A DNA stretch of 64,000 nt from Nymphalis io (taxonomy: Eukaryota; Arthropoda; Insecta; Lepidoptera; Nymphalidae). The stretch is taken from contig NC_065899.1 in assembly GCF_905147045.1 (NCBI RefSeq), positions 4,042,501 through 4,106,500 on the forward strand, in the 5' to 3' direction. Shown here one piece after another: positions 54,963-64,000 of the stretch; position 1 is the first letter of the stretch, and every line of letters begins with the position of its first letter. The notes beneath the pieces were generated by a model that did no database searches, had not been told where the DNA came from, and saw only the letters and a list, made by a program, of their open reading frames with translations. Position numbers and translations under genes: made by a program.

Positions 54963-57598
54963 TTATTACTTCGTATTTATATGTATTTATATTTATATAT
55001 ATTAAGAAAAATATTAATAAAACCTACAACAAACCAACAAACTTCTCAATATTTAATTAAATGTTTTATTATATTAAAAACAAATATCAAACGAAAGCAG
55101 TCGCAAAACACAAAAGAAATAATTAAAAGAGAAACAAACATAACTACTACCTATAAAAAATATTATTATATATCTGATATATAATAATATTTTTTTAATT
55201 ATATTTATAAACCAATCACTGACTAACTATTATAGATATTTTAAATTTAGAGATATCGTTATTAATAAGGACACTAATTAAAATATACCATATTAAGAAA
55301 TGTCGAAATATGACTTTATTCATGTACCTCTAATTATTACCTCAATGTAATCTACCTATTACAAACTATTTCTATCTTTGTGATAATATAAAGAGTATTA
55401 ATACGAGTTAAAGAAATAAAAGAGCTCAGGTAGCTATTCCACCGCGTTAAAATTACATATTACTAGGTTACTAAGTCTGTAAATATTCAGTTTGTACATT
55501 GTATAGTACAATGAACAATACTAACTCTTTTGTATTGAAAGGGATTTATGGAAACGAGATTTTCTCTTCCTCGTGTACATTCACAAGCGAAGTCGCTACA
55601 AATTTTCTCCCATTCCATAGAATTCTTGATTCGATACGCGTTTAAAACGTGATTTGTAGCGCTCCATTTCTATGTTTTATCAGTTACTCATCAAATGTGT
55701 ACCATACTTGTATACCATAACTAATGTTTAAAATAAACACGAGCTATTTATTTCATCTTAATTTTTATTTTCAATATAATTTATGTGAGGGGTTGAGGGA
55801 GGGTATGTGTTGGGTACACTATGATAATTCTTTTCTATACTCCTGATAACGTGTTTAGAAGATTTCATGGCAATCGATTGAGTAGTTAAGACGACAAACA
55901 TAAAAAGACAAATAGAATACGATAAGCCATGTATAGTATGATATTTAATTTGATATAAATTTAATACGTCGATTTTGATTTCTTGAAAATAGTATAACTT
56001 TGACGATATTTATGAGATTTTAAGAATGAATGATGATGTTAATATCTTATCATAATTATGGCCAATTAGATTATTTAAGGGATTAAATCAAAAATAATAA
56101 TTTGAGGGAATTTAAAATTAATAGTTTACGTATGAATATTTGTGTATTCATTTAATTTGTTTTACTTTAATCTACAACTAAGCATTTGTCATTAGTTATC
56201 AAAAACGATTCAAGCTTATGTCACAACGATATAAAATACGCATTTTATTTAACATAAATATATAAAAATTATATAATACATTCCTCATTAAATATGATTT
56301 TTAACATCTCAACTAATTGTGCGTAAAAATTGTATTTAATTCTTTCATTACATTTATAGTCACCGTTTGTAATTGGTAGAGCGACGAATCAGCGGCCAAC
56401 GACCGGCTATCGTCCTGATAGTGTTCTATCGATATAATCTTATTTGTAACCTGCATTTTCTTTCCAACGTACGACCGCTGGCTACCTATACTTTACACTT
56501 AATATTAATGGTTTGTTGATTTATAACATTGGTTATCTTTATCACTCACTAACATCTATAATATGAATAAGTAATATAGCGATTAGTAAATTTTGTGTCA
56601 TAAATATGTTACGTTATAAAGAAGCATATTACTTTTTTGTATACGTAGTTCATAAACACAAGTATCATTAAACTTATCAAATATATATATAATATTTTTT
56701 ATATTGAATTAAGTAAATCGTTGGTAAAACAATTAATTAACTGGTTTCAAAGTTTATCAGCAAAATTAAATAATTTTGTTATGTAAATCAATTATTGATA
56801 TTGTTTATATGTGAATAAAATATATCTTATTATTTATCTTATAAAACAAACTTTGATATTTTGTTGAACAATTAATTACGTAAAATCGTAATAAATACGT
56901 TATCGCCAGGACCTTTGTGTTTGTAACGTGTCAAATATTTTGTGTGCTTTTGCGTGATTCTCGTCATCTTGTGATAACTCGTGATAAGAGGTCACGACAA
57001 TGTTTTACGTAATTTTACGAGGAAATTTTTCATTTAGCTATAGATCTTAATATCTTCAACGTTATGTACCGGTCTTACATATTTATTATTTCAAATTTAT
57101 TAAGGCACAATATTATTTTTACTAAGCACTTTGTCTTATTGTCCACATTGGTTGTTTTTTATTGTCTCGATAACCAGAATAGCGATTCGACGAAGTATAT
57201 TTTGTTTTAACTTTGAATTGAATTATGAAGAAATGTCTAATATATATTTTATAATAAACGGCCATGCTATTATACATAATATTACGACATTATTAAAATA
57301 AATAAAAAATACACGTTGATCGTACAAGCCATTCCTTTTTTGAAATTGGCTAATAATGAGTGAAATATTTTAAAACGAATTAATTTCTCTATAATACAAG
57401 TGTTTTTTAAAGAATCTAAATCGTTTTATAGTTCATTCTGTATGTTCTACGAAAACATTTACGCAAGATTATTGTCGGCGTTTCACATTTGATTAGATAT
57501 ATCATTAGTTACACTCGGTACCAAATGTTCGCTTTAAAAATAATTAACATGATTTCGTTGATAAGAAAACTATAACGTGTAAAATATTTATCATTTGA
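54963..57598. other. AT-rich non-coding, nothing recognised as a gene
   Basis: A faint E-like element occurs at 55770-55925. A mixed patch lies at 56360-56480 (GCGGCCAACGACCGGCTATC). Otherwise A/T runs. Confidence 0.45.
55770..55925 (+). mobile_element. Possible short element E, very old
   Basis: TTTCATGGCAATCGATTGAG followed by TAGTTAAGACGACAAACATA matches the conserved core of that class only loosely; ends are not recognisable. Confidence 0.4.
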
Positions 57599-57601
57599 AT
57601 A

Positions 57602-57890
57602 ACAGTAACAGTCTGTGAATGTCCCACTGCTGGGCTAAGGCCTCCGCTCTCTTTTTGAGAAGGTATGGAGCTTATTCCACCACGCTGCTCCAATGCGGGT
57701 TGGTGGAATACACATTTAGCAGAATTTCAGTGAAATTAGACACATGCAGGTTTCCAAACGATGTTTTCCTTCACCGTATAGCACGAGATGAATTATAATC
57801 ACAAATTAAGCACATGAAAATTCAGTGGTGCTTGCCCGGGTTAGAACCCACGATCATCGGTTAAGATTCGAGCGTTCTTTCCACTAATAT
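57602..57890 (-). mobile_element. Metulj SINE, near full length
   Basis: Complete from AACAGTCTGTGAATGTCCCA to the head (CCCGGGTTAGAACCCACGAT, GATTCGAGCGTTCTTTCCAC), lacking the last box A bases. Box B carries a change (GGTTCTAACCC on minus), so it is probably not transcribed. Confidence 0.92.
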
Positions 57891-58439
57891 GTATATAAAT
57901 TGAATAGTTCGAAATTCCAAAAGTATTTTCACGTTGGTTACGTAAGTTTATTTATTTTTATAAAAACTTTGATAGGTTTAAAATACAGAACTCTAAACTG
58001 TACGTCAACTAAAACATGGGATTGCAATTTTCTCGCTTCCTGCTTTTGACACATAGTTTGACAGTTTTAAAGTGTTTCCCTGTTCAGTTTTCTGAATTCG
58101 TATTCGTTTTCGAAACGTACTCGTCTGCTAAATTATTTATCGAATCGAAATGAATTTAAAAAAAATATATTTATAAATATATATAATATAATATACAGAC
58201 AAACATAACCACAGTGCGAACATTAATTTTTTAAAATAGAAAATTAATTTCCTTCAGATATTACGTAACTAAATTGTAATGATTTATATTTTGAGTGTAT
58301 TTAATACAAATTGACAACTATAACAGCTTGTTATACTAAACCACATCGAGACTAAAATACGAAAACAAAAATGATATTATAATAATAACTGACATCGACG
58401 CTGTGTATCGCGTTATTATTGAGATTCTTATTAGGCAAT
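57891..58439. other. AT-rich non-coding, nothing recognised
   Basis: No repeat family or gene. Confidence 0.5.
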
Positions 58440-58444
58440 AAACC

Positions 58445-58640
58445 AACATTAAAAGTGAAGCATTACAACTACGGTTAGGTCTGGAATACCCTCCCCATCA
58501 CTTAAAATATGGGTACCTTCAAGTCAAGAATGAATAGGCATCTTCTAGGCAAGTGCGCTCCACCTTAGACTGTATCTCACTTTCCATCAGGTGTGATAAA
58601 AGTCAAGCTCTAGCCTATACATTTAAAAAAAAACGTACGT
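58445..58640 (+). mobile_element. LINE-type 3' end (CATCTTCTAGGC ... TAGCCTAT, A tail)
   Basis: CCTCCCCATCACTTAAAATA, GGGTACCTTCAAGTCAAG, GGCATCTTCTAGGCAAGTGC, GCTCCACCTTAGACTG, TTTCCATCAGGTGTGATAAA, CAAGCTCTAGCCTATAC and poly-A. A recurrent lepidopteran LINE terminus. It shares the word CCATCAGGTG with Lep-A but is otherwise distinct. Confidence 0.75.
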
Positions 58641-58673
58641 ATTGATTGTTAAAATCGACCAAGTGGTCAATGT

Positions 58674-58697
58674 TCGGAATTTCGGAATTTCGGAATC
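58674..58697 (+). repeat. (TCGGAATT)3 tandem repeat
   Basis: Three TCGGAAT(T) units in a row just before AT-rich DNA. Confidence 0.75.
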
Positions 58698-58766
58698 AAT
58701 TTGGTTCGTATATTATAGTACTACGATATGTAGTACTAATATATATCATTTGATAATATTCTAAAC

Positions 58767-59031
58767 TACCACTAGGCTTAGTGCAAGCCCATATGGGTAG
58801 GTAACACTCATCATATATTATACCGCCAAGAAGCAATACCTTGTATTATTGTGTTCTGTTGAGTGAGCCAGTGTAACTACAGGCACATAATATCGCATTT
58901 CCGACGGTTTGTGCGCATTGGCGATATAAGGAATGGTTAATATTTCTTAAAGGTTGAATGTGTATGGGCGTTGGTGACCATTTACCATCAGGTGTTCCCT
59001 TTGCCCGTCCGCCTATTTTATAAAAAAAAAA
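58767..59031 (+). mobile_element. Lep-A copy, diverged, with A tail
   Basis: CTACCACTAGGCTTAGTGCA at the 5' end, GAGTGAGCCAGTGTAACTAC and CCATTTACCATCAGGTG in the body, TTTTATAAAAAAAAAATAC at the end. Deletions have removed about 30 bp. Confidence 0.85.
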
Positions 59032-60935
59032 TACAAACAGAAGTACATCAATAAAAATAATATAAAACGTCTTTAAGTTAATCTAATTACATAACAAATG
59101 TAAATACCAATGCACTTCCTTAATAAATAAAGAGGCAATCACGTAGACATTATTACGTAGCATAATATTATGTTTACATAATATAAAAGTACATAGATGG
59201 TTAGTAAAAATATATACTGCTTTTCTTAACTTATTTACTTAAAAACGGGAGACATCCGTCGCGTATATGGCGTCACAGTTACAGATATCTGAGCCGGAGG
59301 ACAAACACGTTTAGACTACTTAGCCACAGATTAGAGTAACGACGTTTAATCCAGGGTACAACTGCGGTAGGTAGATTGATGAGTATCCTGTGTTGAATTC
59401 CTACGCTCTTTCAGAAGCATCGGTTTTGTTTACATTTCACTCATGTTATATTATATTTATTTTAATCTTAATTTCAATGATAATAATAAAATGATATAAA
59501 AAAATAACTATAAAGCAAGTTTAATAAGAATGTTAAATAAAAATATTTTTAAACATAAATTATGTTCAACAGCGACTGAATGTTCAACTCGATGTTCATT
59601 TTAAATGTACATAATTAAATTTTTGTAATAGGTTTGAAATGAGAATAAAGCGATAAATAAAAAAAAAATTTTAATGTAAAAAATGTGACTTTTTTATATC
59701 AATTGTTATAATTTATATTGCATAACTTTGTAAATGTCGCCTTAACAATTTGATATATAAATCTGCTTTTTATGTATAATTGAAAAGTTTGTTTATTGTT
59801 TGTTTGAATGCTCTATAATTAACAAAACAGCACGGTCCGTTTTGGATAAAGATAAACCTCACCTTTTTTGCAATAGATTGAATTGAATTTGCAATTGAAA
59901 AGTTATATAGATAATATAACAACACGATACGACCTACGGGAGTAACGCTTAACGCGGATAAAATCATGCGGAGCAGAAATAATAAACTTGTCATATGTAC
60001 GAGTACATGGAAACGATCGCAGTTGCTACGCAATACAAAGAGAACTGTTAACAGGTTCATAATATATTATTAAAATTGTCAGTACACGTTAATCCAAGAT
60101 AACGGTCTAAACCTTTAATACTTTTACCACGTAATTCTTTTGTTAAACATAAAATGACACGATTAATCCCGTCTAGTACTCCAAGATTGAATAAAAATGA
60201 ATTTCAAATAATTCTGACTATGTATAATACAAAATAGCATTAAGTTTTTTTGTGTATGATTATATTTCATGATATGTATATAATAAAAAGAATAAACATA
60301 CTAAGTATTATGTATGTTTAGAGTTAAAGTTCATGAACTCCAGAACTTTTATGCATCGTGAACAAAATTCAAGTTTTAATCTAAACAATTAAATTTATTG
60401 TTTATTTAATTATTACGGCTAGCATCCACAACTGCAATGACTTAGTTTTTGTTTTCCCTGAGTCAAAGTACAAAATAAACAAATTAAAGAAAAAATAATA
60501 ATAAACAATAACTTAAATATAATATTTGTATATGTATGTGTGTATAACTTATATGAGATAAGTAAAATTCTTTTTTATAATGCTAATATAAAAGTAATAT
60601 TATTGGATGTCTTACTCATTAGCATTATGAAATTATAATCGAGTGTCTATTACTACAACCAGTTAAAAGATACGACCGAAAGTTACTACGCCATCTTTCA
60701 AATATGTAACTTTCAATCTAAGTTAAGTTATATTCGTTACATATAATTAATTGCGTACACACACTTGTTCACTAGTTACAACGATAATCGTTTCTATGTT
60801 TTGGTGCTGTTGATTTATTACAGAGAACCTTAGAACAGGAGACTTTAGAAAGTGTATTAAATACATACACTGCATTAGTATATCATCGTAGCAAGAAGAA
60901 TAGGGATATCAAAAATAGGACATTATAAATAATAA
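59032..60935. other. Non-coding; mixed patches at 59245-59425 and 59920-60060
   Basis: Neither patch gives an FGF-like exon. The second contains a short hydrophobic N-terminus-like frame on minus (59994-59938). The rest is AT-rich. Confidence 0.4.
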
Positions 60936-61225
60936 GCAGAAATAGCTCAGTTGTTAGAACACATGAATCTAATCCTAAGATTACATGTTTAAGCCCAAGC
61001 GATTGCGTGTTCAAGCCCGGGCAATGATTTTCCAAATGTTTCATTTGTATCTATAATTCATTTCGTACTCGTCCATTAGAAATATCAACGCAGCAAATCC
61101 GTATGTTTCGAATGAAATTTCTGTCACAAGTGTATCTAGTGCCCGCCTTGGAGCAGCGTGGTGGAATAACCTCCAAGCTTTATCCTCTAAAAAGAGGATG
61201 CCCAGCAGTGTGAAATTTATTTTAT
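60936..61225 (+). mobile_element. Metulj-like SINE with duplicated box B region
   Basis: Head AGCAGAAATAGCTCAGTTGT, body TTCATTTCGTACTCG, AGCAGCGTGGTGGAATAACC and GCCCAGCAGTGTGAAATTTA. The box B segment is present twice in tandem: GATTACATGTTTAAGCCCAA.. at 60979-61000 and GATTGCGTGTTCAAGCCCGG.. at 61001-61022. Diverged from the other copies throughout. Confidence 0.82.
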
Positions 61226-61996
61226 TATAAAACAAAGTGACGAAAGTCAACATTAAGATCAAAAAGGTATTGTAAAGGTAGCTTTCAAGTATTTAGAGAA
61301 GGTCATTGAATCCTTATATATAAATGTAAAATAAACTTATATGAAATTACAATTGACGATCAGAGACTGGACTTCCCAAATAAACATACTTACATATATC
61401 GTAATTTTTATCGTATTTCTTAATTAGTTTTTCATTACAAAAGTTATTTGGTTGTTTTATTTTTAAATTATCAAATTTGATTTTAATATATGATCACTTA
61501 AAAAGTGTTTTAAGTAAATTAAATCGATAAACATCCTTTGAAGCCTAAACGGAGGCGTGACTTCGTATCTTAAAATCGATATGCTTGCTAACAAATTAAT
61601 CTAACAATAAATTCTAGATGCAATGATGTAACCACTTATTTCTACGATTACTTATTGAAGGTAGGAATCACTTAATAAAACATGTATGAAAATAATTCCT
61701 GCAAATATTGACTTAAAATTATACGATAGAGAATTCTAATGCTAATGTCTTGCAACAGCTACAATATTACAATGTAAACATAGAAAACATATTGCTTTTA
61801 TGTATAATTGTGTAAGCGTAAACAAAAAAAGGTATATTATATCACATTTACATTATATATGGACTACATTGAATATAATTTACAATAATAAATTTTATTG
61901 TCACCACACTCAAGAAGTGGAAGCAAAATTTCAGCTCGGTTAAGTAACCGCTTCAAAGTCCGTAGCAAAATTTGATTCACACGTACTAAGAAATAA
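61226..61996. other. AT-rich non-coding, nothing recognised
   Basis: No repeat family or gene; 61910-61990 is slightly mixed. Confidence 0.5.
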
Positions 61997-61997
61997 A

Positions 61998-62185
61998 GTG
62001 CCCGTGGGCGCAGTTGGCGGTGACACAGCCTTCTGTTTTGGGATTGCGAATTGAACTCCCGTTACGGGTCCGGGTGTATTATTTATATAAGTGTGTATTA
62101 TGTATGTTTACATTTATTTAAAAATATATATGTAAATTCGTATATCAGTCGGTTATTAACTAAAACAAATGCATCAACTTGCCTG
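61998..62185 (+). mobile_element. SINE-C-related element, diverged subfamily
   Basis: Head GTGCCCGTGGGCGCAGTTGG, CGGTGACACAGCC (box A-like), box B GAATTGAACTCCCG, then GGGTCCGGGTGTATTATTTA, TATAAGTGTGTATTATGTAT and TATATCAGTCGGTTATTA. The head differs from the other two SINE-C copies, so it is a separate branch. Confidence 0.65.
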
Positions 62186-62425
62186 CCATAAACACAGACA
62201 AACGTGTGTAAATATAAAAATAATTATAAAAAAAAGTTAACAAACTTGAAAATAATACTCATTTAAAGCAAATGTTTGAAACGTTTTATATTTGAATTAC
62301 TGCTTTAATCTAGATTTTACTGGCATTTTTGGAACGATTGTCAGCTAATGTTTGTAACTTTTAATGATAGGATTGGATTATAAGCCAGCTACTGCGAGCT
62401 AACAATCACTTGTTATAACATCTAC

Positions 62426-62660
62426 TAGTGGTAGGGCTTCGTGCAAGCTCGTCTGGGTAAGTACAGCCCACTCATCAGATATTCTACCGCAAAACAGCAG
62501 TACTTGGTATTGTTGTATTCTGGTTTGAATGGTGAGTGAGCCAGTGTAATTACAATATGTAAGCGATGGTTAACATTTCTTTCAATGCCAATGTCTATGA
62601 GCTTTGGAGACCAGTTACTATCAGGTGGACCCATATGCTCGTCCGCCTACCTATTCTATA
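62426..62660 (+). mobile_element. Lep-A copy with internal deletion
   Basis: 5' end CTAGTGGTAGGGCTTCGTGC is complete. After CCAGTGTAATTACA the sequence jumps to ATATGTAAGCGATGGTTAAC, losing about 50 bp. It ends CCTATTCTATAGCAAAAAAG. Confidence 0.88.
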
Positions 62661-63209
62661 GCAAAAAAGCAAAACACGGATAACCTAGCCTCGGCTCATG
62701 AAAATTCACAATTGACAACGTTATCACGGAATTCATGTCGTTCTACCGTATCTAATCTTCCTCTACGCTATCAATAAATGCATTAGCCTACTATATCGGA
62801 TTGCTGTCTGGTCTGACCAGACATGTGACCACTAACAATGTGGCATTGACACTAATAACAACGTTTCTGCTACCCGAACTTATTACTGAATGCAAATATA
62901 TTCTACATTATTGGAAATTAAGCAAAGGTCATCGTGCGGATCTGTGAAACTATACCGCATAATGCATGCATGGAATGCTGTATAGAATTCTACGTATAAC
63001 TGCATCGAAATGACGATTTAATATTGTTAATTAACACATATAATAAGTTGTTTTTCATAGCGAACGAAACTTAGTCGGGATGTTATAAGATGACATTCGT
63101 TAATCTCCGGAAGTCGATAAAATAATTGTTAGATATATTTTGAATTTATTTTACCGTTTACTCAATAAAAAAATGGCATATAGTAAAAAAAATAGAGTTG
63201 CATTCTAAG

Positions 63210-63212
<3 letters not shown>
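62661..63212. other. Non-coding, mixed composition, nothing recognised
   Basis: 62690-62990 is less AT-rich (GGTCTGACCAGACATGTGAC contains a TCTGGTCTGACCAGA dyad). No gene or repeat family. Confidence 0.45.

Positions 63213-63275
<63 letters not shown>
63213..63275. repeat. (TA)n microsatellite, about 31 units
   Basis: Uninterrupted TA dinucleotides for 63 bp. The Ile-Tyr-repeat frame through it on minus is an artefact. Confidence 0.97.
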
Positions 63276-63278
<3 letters not shown>

Positions 63279-64000
63279 ATATATAGTACTCGATGTTTCC
63301 TGCAAGTATCTTTCTATGGGGGTTGTCTGGAAGATACCACTAAAACTTGATTTTAAGTTTAAATAAAAAGGAATTACAAAAAGGCAAAAAATGTGTATGG
63401 AAAAATTATAATCTTGCAAGGTAAGCTGCGTTGGTAAAGAAAAAAACTAGAATAGTTCTGAGACGTATGATAAGAAGAAGAAATATATTTGTTATCACTA
63501 CTATTATTTTATAATTAAAATAATAATATTATATTTATTTAATAAAATAATAGTGAAAGCATTCTTCACTCGAAAACATTCAGGACTACTTGACAGCTAT
63601 ACAATTGATTTGATAATTTTAGTAACATTCCTTTGTAATCTAGGCACTTAACCGAACAAATCTAGACATAAAGGGAGTAGGTGAAATCCAAATTTCGAGC
63701 CTAAACTGTGTCAACAATTTATCCAAACATAGCTGTGACGATAATACATACGAAAATACTTTTTATTTCGATAATCGGAAGAGTGAAACATCGCATTTCT
63801 CTTATCGAGTGATACGATGAGTAAGGAATTGTCACAACGTTCGAAATCGGGTCATCATATATTTCGATAACTAAGTACGGACATCACAACCGATAATATA
63901 TATTCGAGATTGTCGTCTTATATTTCTCGTGGAATAGATTATTTAGACAGTTTTATATCCAGTCGTCTGGTAAAATATTAATGCAAAAAAAATCTGAGAT
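63276..64000. other. AT-rich non-coding, nothing recognised
   Basis: 63830-63920 is somewhat mixed. No exon of the FGF gene recognised before the window ends. Confidence 0.5.

Noticed and set aside
63162..63419. 85-codon frame with an Ile-Tyr repeat
   Set aside because: Product of the (TA)n microsatellite.
1..64000. CRISPR arrays, bacterial operons, phage or plasmid genes
   Set aside because: No regularly spaced short repeats, no ribosome-binding-site-led gene runs, and clear eukaryotic introns and SINEs throughout.
1..64000. Known insect microRNA hairpins
   Set aside because: Reading for familiar mature sequences (for example let-7, miR-1, miR-9, bantam, miR-184, miR-276) found none. A covariance search would be needed to exclude less familiar ones.

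Overview
This window is animal nuclear DNA from a moth or butterfly, most likely a nymphalid butterfly. The case rests on its repeats. Many copies of a tRNA-derived SINE are recognisable as the nymphalid Metulj family. Several other lepidopteran SINE families and LINE 3' tails occur on both strands. The DNA is strongly AT-rich, the few coding bases are split by GT-AG introns, and there is nothing bacterial: no operons, no long open frames. Nearly every ATG-initiated open frame of 60-120 codons here is either AT-rich noise or the antisense of a SINE.

Only two genes can be supported. (1) On the minus strand, 52634-52044, are the last two coding exons of a fibroblast growth factor (FGF) ligand gene. 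They are a 110-nt exon and a 363-nt terminal exon, separated by a 118-nt GT-AG intron. The phases (1 going in, 0 between) are those of the classical FGF gene. The protein has the FGF core motifs (YLCFN, CLFKEE, DGYNRYHL, YIGFNRRG, KCFSFMKK) and a long basic tail. The 5' exons, including the signal peptide, are not convincingly in the window; they probably lie beyond position 64000, so 52635-64000 is probably FGF intron. (2) On the plus strand, 22003-22075, is an intact elongator tRNA-Met (CAT) with Pol III boxes and a T6 terminator.

Layout. 1-22 kb is AT-rich non-coding DNA with scattered repeats and several more complex, GC-richer islands that could be conserved regulatory DNA. 22-23 kb holds tRNA-Met followed by three AGATGGC-type motifs that resemble an insulator core. 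23-50 kb is a repeat-rich gene desert, with a 164-bp tandem duplication, nested and truncated SINEs and a possible templated insertion. 50-52 kb is probably the FGF 3' UTR and downstream flank. 52-64 kb is the FGF gene 5'-ward, with more SINEs and a (TA)n microsatellite.

Repeat families, as named below: Lep-A (about 290 bp, A-rich tail, no clear tRNA head); Metulj (tRNA head, (TACTG)n tail); SINE-C (tRNA head, (ATT)n tail); SINE-D (tRNA head, GGCCGAAAT...GAGGACA 3' end); E (the short 'AACTAGC...ATAATATAACTAGGAT' element); and single LINE 3' ends. Family identities come from recognition by eye. No database search or conservation analysis was possible.
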